A DNA stretch of 21,136 nt from Arsenophonus sp031446145 (GCA_031446145.1 CP132902.1:1-21136), one strand, 5' to 3'. Counted from the stretch's first letter, positions 7,468 to 15,907 are shown. Numbers and translations are program-made. The notes: generated from the letters alone by a model not told the origin.

Positions 7468-8385
7468 ATGAAAAAAATTTTAATAACTGGCTCAAATGGC
7501 TTAATCGGCCAAGAATTATGCAAAAAAATTAATAAATCTTACATTATAAAAAAATTTGACAACAAACTCCCTGTACAATCTTACTCATACGGTGATATTC
7601 TTGTTCCAGAAATATTACAAGAATCTATAAAAGATTGTGATGGTATAGTACATTTAGCAGCATTTTCTCGAGTTATTTTTGGAGAAAAAAACCCAAAACG
7701 TTGTTGGGAAACAAATGTAACTGGAACATATAATATACTTAATTTAGCATATCAATCAAAGAAAAAACCTTGGGTATTATATGCAAGCAGTCGAGAAGTT
7801 TATGGACAACAAAAAAAATTTCCAGTTAAAGAATCTGCTAGATTAAAACCATTAAATATTTACGCTAATTCAAAATTATTAGCAGAAAAATTAGTTGAAA
7901 AATATAAAAAAAAAGGATTACAAACAGCTATTTTGCGGTTTTCTAATGTATATGGAAGAATTAACGATCATCCTGATCGTGTTGTTCCAGCTTTTTGTTT
8001 ATCTGCAGTTCATGGAACTCCTATTCATATAGAAGGTGAAAGTAATATTTTTGATTTTACGCATATTACTGATGTTGTAGAGGCAATATCAAAGGTTATA
8101 ATATTTTTAGAAAAAAGAAAAAAAATACCAATTATGCATATTACATCTGGAATCCCTGTCTCTCTAAAAAATTTAGCAGAACTAATTAAAAAATATTCCA
8201 TACATAAAACAAAAATTATTATTGACCCACCAAGATCTTTTGATGTTTCAAAATTTTATGGTGATAATAGCTTAATAAAAAAAGTTTTAGATTGGTCTCC
8301 TAAAATAGATCTACAAACAGGTATTAAATTATTAATAAAAGATTTTATGGACAAATCAAAAAGTAATAACAAAGATAATAAATAA
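7468..8385 (+). CDS. NAD-dependent epimerase/dehydratase, extended SDR
   Basis: The 305-residue product is an extended short-chain dehydrogenase/reductase of the nucleotide-sugar type. It shows the cofactor motif GSNGLIG (Gly8, Gly11, Gly14), an acidic residue after strand 2 (Asp31) that favours NAD over NADP, HLAA at 62-65, the Ser of ASSREVYG (107-108), and the YxxxK pair Tyr132/Lys136 in IYANSK. RFSNVYG at 157-163 and FTHITDVVEA fit sugar-nucleotide epimerases and dehydratases such as GalE or RmlB relatives. It probably makes or epimerises the sugar nucleotide used by the glycosyltransferase that begins one base after its stop. Exact substrate cannot be read from sequence. First gene of the tight cluster. 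Confidence 0.9.
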   Translation: MKKILITGSNGLIGQELCKKINKSYIIKKFDNKLPVQSYSYGDILVPEILQESIKDCDGIVHLAAFSRVIFGEKNPKRCWETNVTGTYNILNLAYQSKKKPWVLYASSREVYGQQKKFPVKESARLKPLNIYANSKLLAEKLVEKYKKKGLQTAILRFSNVYGRINDHPDRVVPAFCLSAVHGTPIHIEGESNIFDFTHITDVVEAISKVIIFLEKRKKIPIMHITSGIPVSLKNLAELIKKYSIHKTKIIIDPPRSFDVSKFYGDNSLIKKVLDWSPKIDLQTGIKLLIKDFMDKSKSNNKDNK

Positions 8386-8386
8386 A

Positions 8387-9703
8387 ATGAAAATATTAAA
8401 AATAATTCATGGATATCCTCCTTATTACAATGCTGGTTCTGAAGTTTATAGTCAAATATTATGTCATGGTTTAGCTAAAAATCATGAAGTACATGTTCTT
8501 ACTAGAGAAGAAAACATGTTTGCAAAAGATTTTTCTTGGAAAATAACACACGATATACATCAGCCTTCAATAAAATTACACAAAATTAATATACCACTTG
8601 AAAAATACCGATATCGTTATCAACATCAAGAATTGGATAAAGGAGTGGAATTATTAATTGAAAATATAAAACCTGAAATAGTACATATTGGACATCTTAA
8701 TCACCTTTCTACTTCATTAGTTGAAATAATATCAAAAAAAAATATTCCTATGGTTTATACATTACATGATTATTGGTTAATGTGTCCACGTGGACAATTT
8801 ATACAACGTAACCCTGTTTCTTATTTACCATTATGGCCACTTTGTAATGGGCAAGAAAACAAAAAATGTGCACAATATTGTTATTCTGGTTATTTTTCGG
8901 GAAACAAACATGAAAACAGTATCGATACTATTTATTGGACTAATTGGATAAAACGTCGTATGTACCAAATACGTCAAATCACAAAAAAAATACAATGTTT
9001 TATTTCTCCTTCTTTATATCTGTATCATCGATATATAAATGATTTTGGGTTACCAAAATATAAAATAATTTATTTAGATTATGGTTTTGATTTACATAGA
9101 TTGAGTGGACGTAAACGTGTTAAAAAAGAACCATTTACTTTTGGATATATAGGAAGACATACTCCAGAAAAAGGAATCCAATTATTAATTCAAGCATTTT
9201 CTAGATTAAAAGAAAATTGTCAATTACGAATTTGGGGGAAACCAAGACCACAAAATACAGATGGATTACAAGTAATTGCTGATCAATTACCTATAGAAGT
9301 TAAATCACGTATTGAGTGGTATTCAGAATATAAGAATGAAAACATTATTCATGAAGTATTTAATCATGTGGATTGTATTGTTGTACCTTCAATATGGGTA
9401 GAAAATTCACCTTTAGTAATTCATGAAGCACTGCAAGCTAGAATCCCTGTAATTACTGCTAATATAGGAGGAATGGCTGAATATATTCATCATGAAATTA
9501 ACGGATTATTATTTGAACATCGTAATGAAAAAAGTTTATCTGAACAAATGCAACGTTTAGCAAAAAATCCATTTTTAGCAAAAAAATTAGGTCTACGTGG
9601 GTACATACAATCTCCTGATGGTAATGTACCTAGTCAAAAAAATCATATTATAGAAATAGAAAAAATTTATAAATCACTAATTAAAAATTCAACTAAGGAA
9701 TAA
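8387..9703 (+). CDS. GT4-family glycosyltransferase
   Basis: The 438-residue product has the two-domain GT-B layout. The N-terminal acceptor domain shows the glycine-rich entry GSEVYSQIL.HGLAK (17-31) and VYTLHDYWLMCPRG (123-136), typical of GT4 enzymes. A Cys-containing insertion follows (Cys153, Cys161, Cys165). The C-terminal donor domain starts near 248 (FTFGYIGRHTPEKGI) and has the retaining E-x7-E motif, Glu339 to Glu347 (VENSPLVIHEALQ), followed by PVITANIGGMAEYI. It should transfer a sugar from a nucleotide donor to an unknown acceptor in the cytoplasm or at the inner membrane face; no membrane segment is seen. One base separates it from the epimerase stop and 4 bases from the radical SAM gene, so translation is probably coupled. 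Confidence 0.92.
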   Translation: MKILKIIHGYPPYYNAGSEVYSQILCHGLAKNHEVHVLTREENMFAKDFSWKITHDIHQPSIKLHKINIPLEKYRYRYQHQELDKGVELLIENIKPEIVHIGHLNHLSTSLVEIISKKNIPMVYTLHDYWLMCPRGQFIQRNPVSYLPLWPLCNGQENKKCAQYCYSGYFSGNKHENSIDTIYWTNWIKRRMYQIRQITKKIQCFISPSLYLYHRYINDFGLPKYKIIYLDYGFDLHRLSGRKRVKKEPFTFGYIGRHTPEKGIQLLIQAFSRLKENCQLRIWGKPRPQNTDGLQVIADQLPIEVKSRIEWYSEYKNENIIHEVFNHVDCIVVPSIWVENSPLVIHEALQARIPVITANIGGMAEYIHHEINGLLFEHRNEKSLSEQMQRLAKNPFLAKKLGLRGYIQSPDGNVPSQKNHIIEIEKIYKSLIKNSTKE

Positions 9704-9707
9704 AAAA

Positions 9708-10730
9708 ATGAAACCTGGTCCATGGCGTATTACTTTCGATACAAATCCTGATGATTGTAACTTAAAGTGCATCATGTGTGAAGACCATTCACCTTATAGT
9801 TCTACTCAAAAAAATAGAATTAAAGCAGGGCTACCTAAAAGAAGAATGGATATTAATTTAATTAAAAACATTTTAGATTATTCTAAAGACACACCATTAG
9901 AAGAAATTATCCCTTCAACTATGGGAGAACCATTAATTTATGAACATTTTGATGAAATTATCTCACTATGTCATAAATATCAAATAAAACTTAATTTAAC
10001 CACTAATGGAACTTTTCCACGCAAAGGTGTTAAAAAATGGGCTGAATTACTTATTCCTATTACATCTGATATCAAAATATCTTGGAATGGAGCAACAAAA
10101 AATGTACAAGAAAAAATTATGATAGGAACTAAATGGCAAAAAGTATTAAATAATATAAAATATTTTATTTTTGTTAGAAATGAATATGCAAAAAAAGAAA
10201 AAAAATATTGTAATATTACTTTGCAAGTTACTTTTCTTGAAAGTAATGTGCAAGAATTACCTGAAATAGTGAAATTAGGTATTGATCTTGGTGTTGATCG
10301 TATTAAAGGTCATCATTTATGGGCACATTTTGAAGAAATCAAATTATTATCAATGAGACGCAGTGAAGATTCCATTAGCAGATGGAATAAAGCCGTTCTT
10401 AAAGCTAAGACAATTGCTACAACTCATCCGTTACCCAATGGTAATTTTATTAATTTGGTAAATATTGATTTACTGGATCATTCAGCTAAAAATGATTTAT
10501 CTCCTGGAGGTATATGTCCTTTTTTGGGAAAAGAAGCTTGGGTGGCTACTGATGGTCAGTTTAATCCTTGTTGTGCTCCTGATAATGAAAGACGTCAATT
10601 AGGTTATTTTGGTAATTTAAAAAACAAAACTCTTACTCATATTTGGGAGAGTGATGAATATCAAAACCTTAAAAAAAATTATATGGAATATGATGTATGC
10701 AAAAAATGCAATATGAGAAAACATGATTAA
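9708..10730 (+). CDS. Radical SAM enzyme with C-terminal SPASM-like domain
   Basis: The 340-residue product carries the radical SAM cluster motif CxxxCxxC at Cys17, Cys21 and Cys24 (CNLKCIMC), which binds the [4Fe-4S] that cleaves S-adenosylmethionine. STMGEPL at about 70-76 is the GGEP-like SAM-binding motif in variant form. The C-terminal Cys270, Cys288, Cys289, Cys331 and Cys334 (CPFL, NPCC, CKKC) form a SPASM or twitch-type auxiliary cluster region. Such enzymes modify peptides, sugars or amino acids (crosslinks, epimerisation, dehydrogenation). No precursor peptide gene is visible nearby, so a small-molecule or sugar substrate is as likely. AAGGA precedes the start and overlaps the end of the glycosyltransferase gene. 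Function beyond the family is unknown. Confidence 0.92.
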   Translation: MKPGPWRITFDTNPDDCNLKCIMCEDHSPYSSTQKNRIKAGLPKRRMDINLIKNILDYSKDTPLEEIIPSTMGEPLIYEHFDEIISLCHKYQIKLNLTTNGTFPRKGVKKWAELLIPITSDIKISWNGATKNVQEKIMIGTKWQKVLNNIKYFIFVRNEYAKKEKKYCNITLQVTFLESNVQELPEIVKLGIDLGVDRIKGHHLWAHFEEIKLLSMRRSEDSISRWNKAVLKAKTIATTHPLPNGNFINLVNIDLLDHSAKNDLSPGGICPFLGKEAWVATDGQFNPCCAPDNERRQLGYFGNLKNKTLTHIWESDEYQNLKKNYMEYDVCKKCNMRKHD

Positions 10731-10760
10731 ATTGTATGAACATAAAATAAAGGAATTTTT

Positions 10761-12437
10761 ATGAATAAAATTAATTGGCAAAATACTGTTATTTCTCCAT
10801 GTGAAACTTTTCACCTATTTGAAAATACTCCTATTTATTTATCTCGTTTTGATAAAGTTATGAAATATCATGCGCCAGGTTTAGCTGCTGTTAAAGATTC
10901 ATCAGGTGCTTATCATATTGATATCAATGGATCACCTAGTTATGCCAATCGTTTTTTAGAAACATATGGATTTTATGAAAAAGTAGCTGCGGTTAAAGAT
11001 ACAACAGGTTGGTTTCATATCAATTTAAACGGAAAAGAATTATATAATACACGTTATTTATGGTGTGGTAACTTTCAAGAAAGTTTATGCGTAGTAATGG
11101 ATGAAAATCATCATTATTTTCACATTAATTTTGAAGGAAAAAAAAATTACAAAGAAATATACAATTATGTTGGTGATTTTAAAGATGGCATTGCTGTTAT
11201 TTGTAATCAAGATGGCCTTCATACTCATATTAATCAAAATGGAAAATTTATTCATAAAAATTGGTTTTTAGGCTTAGATATTTTTCATAAAGGAGAAGCC
11301 AGAGCAAAAGATGAAAAAGGTTGGCATCATATAAATAAATTAGGTCAATCGCTTTATCAGGAAAGATATCTTAGAGTAGAAGCATTTTATAATAATGTCG
11401 CTCATGTAGAAGATTTTTCTGGCGAATTATTAACTATAGATATTAATGGAAAAAAAATTACTCAATTAAAACCCCCATCTCAAAAAATATGGCAAAAAAT
11501 TTCAGATAAAATGGTAGGCTTTTGGCAAACAGAAACACTTTATATCGCCACTAAATTAAAAGTTTTAGATGGTTTACCTGGAACAACTGAAGAAATAGCA
11601 AAAAAAATAAAAGTACCTTATAAACATTTAGAAAAATTATTAAGAGCTTTATGGGAATTAGATTTTGTTAAAAATCAATCAGGATATTGGGAATTAACAG
11701 AAAATGGAAAAATAATTGTTCCTCATAAAGATAATTTCTTATCTTCTGCTGCAATTATGTGGTCAGATGTACATAAAATAGCTTGGAAAAATTTAATTAA
11801 TATTATTTATAAAGGCAAAGAGCAACAACATATTTTATTTAAAATCAGCGCATCAAATAAAAAAAGAAGAACATATCATCATGCAATTGATGGATATGCA
11901 ATGAAAGATTTTTCGTTTTTATTATCTTTTATTAATTGGCAAGAACATAAAAAAATTATTGGGATAGGGAGAAGTGCAAAAATCTTAATAGAAGAAGCAT
12001 TAATAAAACATAAACACTTGGAAGGATTATTATTAGGGGAAGATTATATTTTTAAGCCTATTTCCATCCATTCTTCTATTAAATCTAGATATCATCTACA
12101 AAAACATGTATTATACAAACCATGGCCAGAAATGGCTGATGTTATTTTATTTCCTAGAGTTTTACATTATTGGCCAGATCATTTGGTAGTCTCCATATTA
12201 CAAGAAGCATGCAACGCTTTATTATTCAATGGAAAAATTTATTTAATAGAAATGTTTATTGATAAAAATAGTCCACAAGGTGCTTTACTTGATTTAAATA
12301 TTTTGGCAGAAAGCGGTGGAACATTACGAACCTTTAATCAATGGAGAAATTTATTAGAACAGTCCTCTCTTTCAATTGTTCAACATGCAAACATTACTGA
12401 TTTAATAAATCTTTTGGTATTACAAAAAACAGCATAA
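10761..12437 (+). CDS. WG-repeat protein fused to a SAM-dependent O-methyltransferase
   Basis: The 558-residue product joins two modules. Residues about 35-235 hold at least five WG-type repeats of about 38-40 residues, each of the form G-(L/I)-A-x-V-K-(D)-x-x-G-x-x-H-I-(N/D)-x-x-G-K (for example near 40-57, 74-91, 106-126, 142-161, 178-196). Residues about 245-558 resemble small-molecule O-methyltransferases of the COMT/hydroxyneurosporene type. They contain a winged-helix dimerisation region (255-325), ADVILFPRVLHYWPD (459-473) with the probable catalytic His469, FNGKIYLIEMFID (489-501) and LDLNILAESGGTLRTFNQW (510-528). The SAM-binding motif I is poor: IIGIGRSAKIL (399-409) instead of the usual glycine-rich DxGGGxG, so cofactor binding needs proof. 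A good AAGGA site precedes the start. The fusion is unusual in my knowledge. Confidence 0.87.
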   Translation: MNKINWQNTVISPCETFHLFENTPIYLSRFDKVMKYHAPGLAAVKDSSGAYHIDINGSPSYANRFLETYGFYEKVAAVKDTTGWFHINLNGKELYNTRYLWCGNFQESLCVVMDENHHYFHINFEGKKNYKEIYNYVGDFKDGIAVICNQDGLHTHINQNGKFIHKNWFLGLDIFHKGEARAKDEKGWHHINKLGQSLYQERYLRVEAFYNNVAHVEDFSGELLTIDINGKKITQLKPPSQKIWQKISDKMVGFWQTETLYIATKLKVLDGLPGTTEEIAKKIKVPYKHLEKLLRALWELDFVKNQSGYWELTENGKIIVPHKDNFLSSAAIMWSDVHKIAWKNLINIIYKGKEQQHILFKISASNKKRRTYHHAIDGYAMKDFSFLLSFINWQEHKKIIGIGRSAKILIEEALIKHKHLEGLLLGEDYIFKPISIHSSIKSRYHLQKHVLYKPWPEMADVILFPRVLHYWPDHLVVSILQEACNALLFNGKIYLIEMFIDKNSPQGALLDLNILAESGGTLRTFNQWRNLLEQSSLSIVQHANITDLINLLVLQKTA

Positions 12438-12444
12438 AGATATT

Positions 12445-13434
12445 ATGATGGAATCAAAAAGAAAAACTTTTGAAAAAACAGGTATAATTGTATTAAATCA
12501 AATAATACCAAAAGAGTTAATTTTTTTTATTAATAAAAAAATTACTTTTTCTATAGAAAGTTATTCAAATGAATTAAATTATGACGTTAAGGATTATTTG
12601 AAGGTTGTGAGTAGATGGGCGTTTCCTTGTGAAATGATAAAAAATTTTTTAAATTCCATAGAATTACAATTGATTAATATTGCTAGTGAATTTATAGGAA
12701 TGTCAGTAAGATTACATAAAATTAATATTATAAGCAAATCTGCTTATTCAGATTTGCCTATACCATGTCATCAAGATATCGCTTATTCACCAAATGATCC
12801 ATATGAATTTTCTTTATGGTTAGCATTACAAGATGTAAATATTTATGATGGTGTTTTAGAATTTTTACCATGTAGTCAAAATGATAAAATTGAACCAGCC
12901 ATTGATTTTTGGTCTCCTGATTTTATAGATAGAAAACAACAATCAAACGAATGGAAAAAATATTCAATTCAAGTACCGGTAAAAGCTGGAGATATAATTA
13001 TTTTTGATTCAAAAATTTGGCATCGCAGCGATAAAAATAGATCTGGAAAATATAGATTTGCATTAGTAACGCGTTGGAGTCGTATTAATTATAAATTATC
13101 ATTTGATATTCCAAAAAAGATACCTGCATATTTTGGTATGTGGACATGTTCTAAAATAACACAATCCTTACTAAAAAAGGGATTAGAAAAATTATTTAAT
13201 AAAACTGTAACAAATGATTTAAATCAGATCATTAATCTATGGCAGGAAACATTGATTAGCAGAAAAAAAATACCATTTGATCTTAATATTAATCAAGCAC
13301 AAAAATCTTTAAAAGATATTTTAATTTTGAATTATGCTGCGATACACCACAATGGGGGTGATGCTCAAGGTATAGTATATTCTTATTTATGGAATAATCT
13401 TTTAAAACCAATATCTAAATGGTTAAATACTTAA
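12445..13434 (+). CDS. PhyH-type Fe(II)/2-oxoglutarate oxygenase
   Basis: The 329-residue product resembles phytanoyl-CoA dioxygenase-family hydroxylases. The iron triad is visible: His109 and Asp111 in CHQDIAY (HxD), and His193 in IWHRSDKN. Arg204 in KYRFALVTRW is a candidate for binding 2-oxoglutarate. SLWLALQDVNIYDGVLEFLPCSQ (123-145) and VKAGDIIIFDSKIWH (179-193) are typical of the double-stranded beta-helix core. About 120 C-terminal residues beyond the core are not recognised. Such enzymes hydroxylate, desaturate or otherwise oxidise small molecules. It starts 7 bases after the methyltransferase stop. Either of two adjacent ATGs (12445 or 12448) may be used. Substrate unknown. Confidence 0.88.
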   Translation: MMESKRKTFEKTGIIVLNQIIPKELIFFINKKITFSIESYSNELNYDVKDYLKVVSRWAFPCEMIKNFLNSIELQLINIASEFIGMSVRLHKINIISKSAYSDLPIPCHQDIAYSPNDPYEFSLWLALQDVNIYDGVLEFLPCSQNDKIEPAIDFWSPDFIDRKQQSNEWKKYSIQVPVKAGDIIIFDSKIWHRSDKNRSGKYRFALVTRWSRINYKLSFDIPKKIPAYFGMWTCSKITQSLLKKGLEKLFNKTVTNDLNQIINLWQETLISRKKIPFDLNINQAQKSLKDILILNYAAIHHNGGDAQGIVYSYLWNNLLKPISKWLNT

Positions 13435-13569
13435 TTTTAAAAATAAAAATGTTATTTTATAATAAATACATACTGATACAAAAAAAAATTTGTAAAACAT
13501 ATCTCTTATAAAAAATGTATACTTTTTATAAAAAATTATTTTCTATGTAATAAAATCTCATAAATAAAA
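13435..13569. other. Spacer before the SHMT-like gene with a small hairpin
   Basis: No gene is supported; a 20-codon frame at 13449-13511 has no ribosome-binding site and is taken as chance. TTATAAAAA at 13506-13514 pairs with TTTTTATAA at 13523-13531 around an 8-base loop. This could attenuate or separate expression of the last gene of the cluster from the five before it, but the pairing is all A-T and weak. Confidence 0.3.
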
Positions 13570-14844
13570 ATGATGAACTTAAGTAAAGAATTAGCTTTAT
13601 TTTTAAATCAAGAAGCAGAATGGCGTCATCAAACAATCAATCTTAATGCTTCAGAAAATTATACGAGCCCACTTGTTAAAAATCTTGTGGGATTGCATCC
13701 AAGTTATGATTTTTATGATTTTCCACCATCTGGTGGGATTATTTTAGGTCCATGGAATTTTTCTGATGCGATTTATCTTGAAAAAATTTCAAAACATATT
13801 AACAAATTAAGCAAAAACTTATTATCTTGTCCTATTTTAAATACAAAAGCTAAGGGGGGTCAAGTAACTGAAATAGCTATTTTATCTGCTTTAGCAAAAA
13901 GAAATGATAAAGTTTTTTATATAAAAGAAGAAGATGGCGGACATTTTGGTTTAAATTTTATCAGTAAAAAAATTGGTGCTATGCTGATTCCCATTTGTTT
14001 TGACAATAAAAAATATAAAATAGATATAGAGAATACAACAAAAAAAATACGTAAAGCATGGAAAAATACTACATCTAAAAAATTAATTATTTTAAGTCAA
14101 AGTTTTATTTTACGTGAACAACCTTTAAAAAATTTAGTAGAAAATATAAAAAATGATTTTGATCATACTATAATTACATATGATATTTCACATATTTTAG
14201 GTCTTATCATTGGAAAAAAGTTAAAAAATCCAATCCAAGAAGGTGTAGATATTATACATGGAAGCACACATAAAACCTTCCCAGGACCACAAAAAGGAAT
14301 TATAGGTTTTCCTATATTCTTATGCAAAAATATAATTAAAAATATAGAAGATGCTTTATCTCCTGGTTTACAGTCTAATTGTGGTACATCAGAAGTATTA
14401 GCATTAGGAGCTGCTTTAGAAGAAATGAAAATATTTGGAGAAAGCTATGCTCAAAAAACATGTTTAAATTCAAAATATTTGGCAAATAAATTATATTCCT
14501 TAGGTTTCAATATTCCAGGAAAAAAATTTGGTTTTACAGAAACACATCAAGTGTGGCTTATAATTGGTACAGAAGAAAAAACATGGCAAGCTTGTGCCAA
14601 GTTACATAGAGCTGGGATACGTGTTTACCCAACATATTTACCATTTGTGCAAACTTGGGGATTAAGATTAGGTACAAATGCAATCACTCGTTTAGGTTTT
14701 TCAATTAATGATATTGAAACAATTGCTAAATGGATTACAGATGTTTTAGTTAATAACATAAAACCAGAAAATATTTTTAAAAATGTTAAAAGTTTTATGA
14801 AAAATTTTCCTATAAAAAAAGTATCTTTTGCCTTTAAAAAATAA
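13570..14844 (+). CDS. Divergent SHMT-like PLP-dependent enzyme
   Basis: The 424-residue product belongs to fold-type I PLP enzymes and resembles serine hydroxymethyltransferase (GlyA, about 417 residues). LNASENYTSP (25-34) matches the SHMT signature LIASENYTSP. Also present are GGHFG (123-127), YDISHILGL (204-212; Asp205, His208) and the PLP lysine Lys235 in GSTHKTFPGPQKG. Near the C-terminus, LRLGTNAITRLGF supplies an Arg for the substrate carboxylate. The segment that in true SHMT reads like YPGRRYYGG is replaced by SYDFYDFPPSGG..LGPWNFSD, so the folate and substrate pocket differs. It is more likely a specialised aldolase, transaldolase or alpha-hydroxymethyltransferase acting on an amino acid than the housekeeping enzyme. 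It lies 135 bp after the oxygenase gene and has no clear ribosome-binding site. Confidence 0.87.
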   Translation: MMNLSKELALFLNQEAEWRHQTINLNASENYTSPLVKNLVGLHPSYDFYDFPPSGGIILGPWNFSDAIYLEKISKHINKLSKNLLSCPILNTKAKGGQVTEIAILSALAKRNDKVFYIKEEDGGHFGLNFISKKIGAMLIPICFDNKKYKIDIENTTKKIRKAWKNTTSKKLIILSQSFILREQPLKNLVENIKNDFDHTIITYDISHILGLIIGKKLKNPIQEGVDIIHGSTHKTFPGPQKGIIGFPIFLCKNIIKNIEDALSPGLQSNCGTSEVLALGAALEEMKIFGESYAQKTCLNSKYLANKLYSLGFNIPGKKFGFTETHQVWLIIGTEEKTWQACAKLHRAGIRVYPTYLPFVQTWGLRLGTNAITRLGFSINDIETIAKWITDVLVNNIKPENIFKNVKSFMKNFPIKKVSFAFKK

Positions 14845-14863
14845 ACAAAAAAATAAAATATAA

Positions 14864-15907
14864 TTATTGAGTATTACAAAAAAATGATTGAATAGCAGAA
14901 CTAACTTTTTTAATATCAATTCGTTTAATACCTTGATGAACAATTGCTCTTATTTTTTTATCATTTAATGCCAACAAACGAATGCTTTTTTTTATTAAAT
15001 GATTAACTAACTGATAAGCAGTATGTGAAGTATTATATAGTTCAAAAATAACAATATTTGTTTCTATATCTTTAGGATTAATTTGAATATTTGGATGATT
15101 ATGCAATAAAGTAGCTAATAATTTAGCATTTTCATGATCATCTACTAAACTTTCTATGTTATTTTCTAATGAAAATAAACATCCTGCTGCAATAACTCCT
15201 ATTTGATGCATTGCTCCTCCTTGTTGAAATTTATAATACCATGCATCATCAATAAAATTTCGACTCCCACATAGCACAGCTCCCATTGGGGCCCCTAATC
15301 CTTTAGAAAAATCTATCCAAACTGAATCAGCATAGCGACAAAAATCTCTGCAAGGAATTTTTTTGGCTACACTGGCATTAAATAATCGTGCACCGTCCAT
15401 ATGAATGACAATATCATGTTTTTTGGCAAATTTTTTAATATCTTTTAATTGTGATATTGACCAAATAGCCCCACCACCTAAATTAGTGGTTTGTTCTATA
15501 GAAACAACACGTGCTCTGGGGATATTAAAACCATTTTTATTGCCCATAGCTGCTTTTAATTGTTTTGCACTAAAAATCCCCTTCAGAGACTTAATAGCGA
15601 TTGGTGTTGCATTCACCAACCCACTGGGTAAGCCTGCTGTCAAATTAGCAGCATGAGCATTTTCATCAAAGAAAATTCTATCACCTGGGCGATTACACCA
15701 AACACGATAAGCAATACCATTACACATGGTACCAGATGGCATAAAAATACCAGCTTCTTTACCTAATAAGTGACATACATTTTCTATTAAACGATTAACC
15801 GTAGGATCTTCACCTGCAGCTTCATTACCTACCTCTGCATGATACATTGCTTTTCTCATTGCTAATGAAGGACCAAAGTTCGTATCACTAAAAAGATCAA
15901 TTTTCAT
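14864..15907 (-). CDS. ltaE: Low-specificity threonine aldolase-like PLP enzyme
   Basis: The 347-residue product is of the beta-eliminating lyase/threonine aldolase family, which cleaves L-threonine and other beta-hydroxy amino acids to glycine and an aldehyde. Seen are FSDTNFGPS near the N-terminus (E. coli type DLRSDTVT.PS), GNEAAGEDPTVNRLE-like sequence at 27-41, MPSGTMCN (56-63), His85 in ENAHAAN, HMDGARLFN (169-177; Asp171 and Arg174 for PLP) and the PLP lysine Lys202 in FSKGLGAPMGAVL. The family is firm, the exact substrate is not; phenylserine-type aldolases look similar. It converges on the SHMT-like gene with 19 bp between stops. It could supply glycine, or share a beta-hydroxy amino acid intermediate with the cluster. 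No catalytic residue is missing. Confidence 0.87.
   Translation of the reverse strand: MKIDLFSDTNFGPSLAMRKAMYHAEVGNEAAGEDPTVNRLIENVCHLLGKEAGIFMPSGTMCNGIAYRVWCNRPGDRIFFDENAHAANLTAGLPSGLVNATPIAIKSLKGIFSAKQLKAAMGNKNGFNIPRARVVSIEQTTNLGGGAIWSISQLKDIKKFAKKHDIVIHMDGARLFNASVAKKIPCRDFCRYADSVWIDFSKGLGAPMGAVLCGSRNFIDDAWYYKFQQGGAMHQIGVIAAGCLFSLENNIESLVDDHENAKLLATLLHNHPNIQINPKDIETNIVIFELYNTSHTAYQLVNHLIKKSIRLLALNDKKIRAIVHQGIKRIDIKKVSSAIQSFFCNTQ

Noticed and set aside
10617..10814. Minus-strand 65-codon frame
   Set aside because: It lies antisense to the radical SAM and WG-methyltransferase genes and has no family features.
13449..13511. Precursor peptide for the radical SAM enzyme
   Set aside because: The 20-codon frame has no ribosome-binding site, no leader-core pattern and a composition like random A+T translation.
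14746..14943. Minus-strand 65-codon frame
   Set aside because: It overlaps the ends of the SHMT-like gene and ltaE and is only low-complexity hydrophobic translation.
15405..15656. Plus-strand 83-codon frame
   Set aside because: It is antisense to ltaE, whose catalytic motifs are complete.
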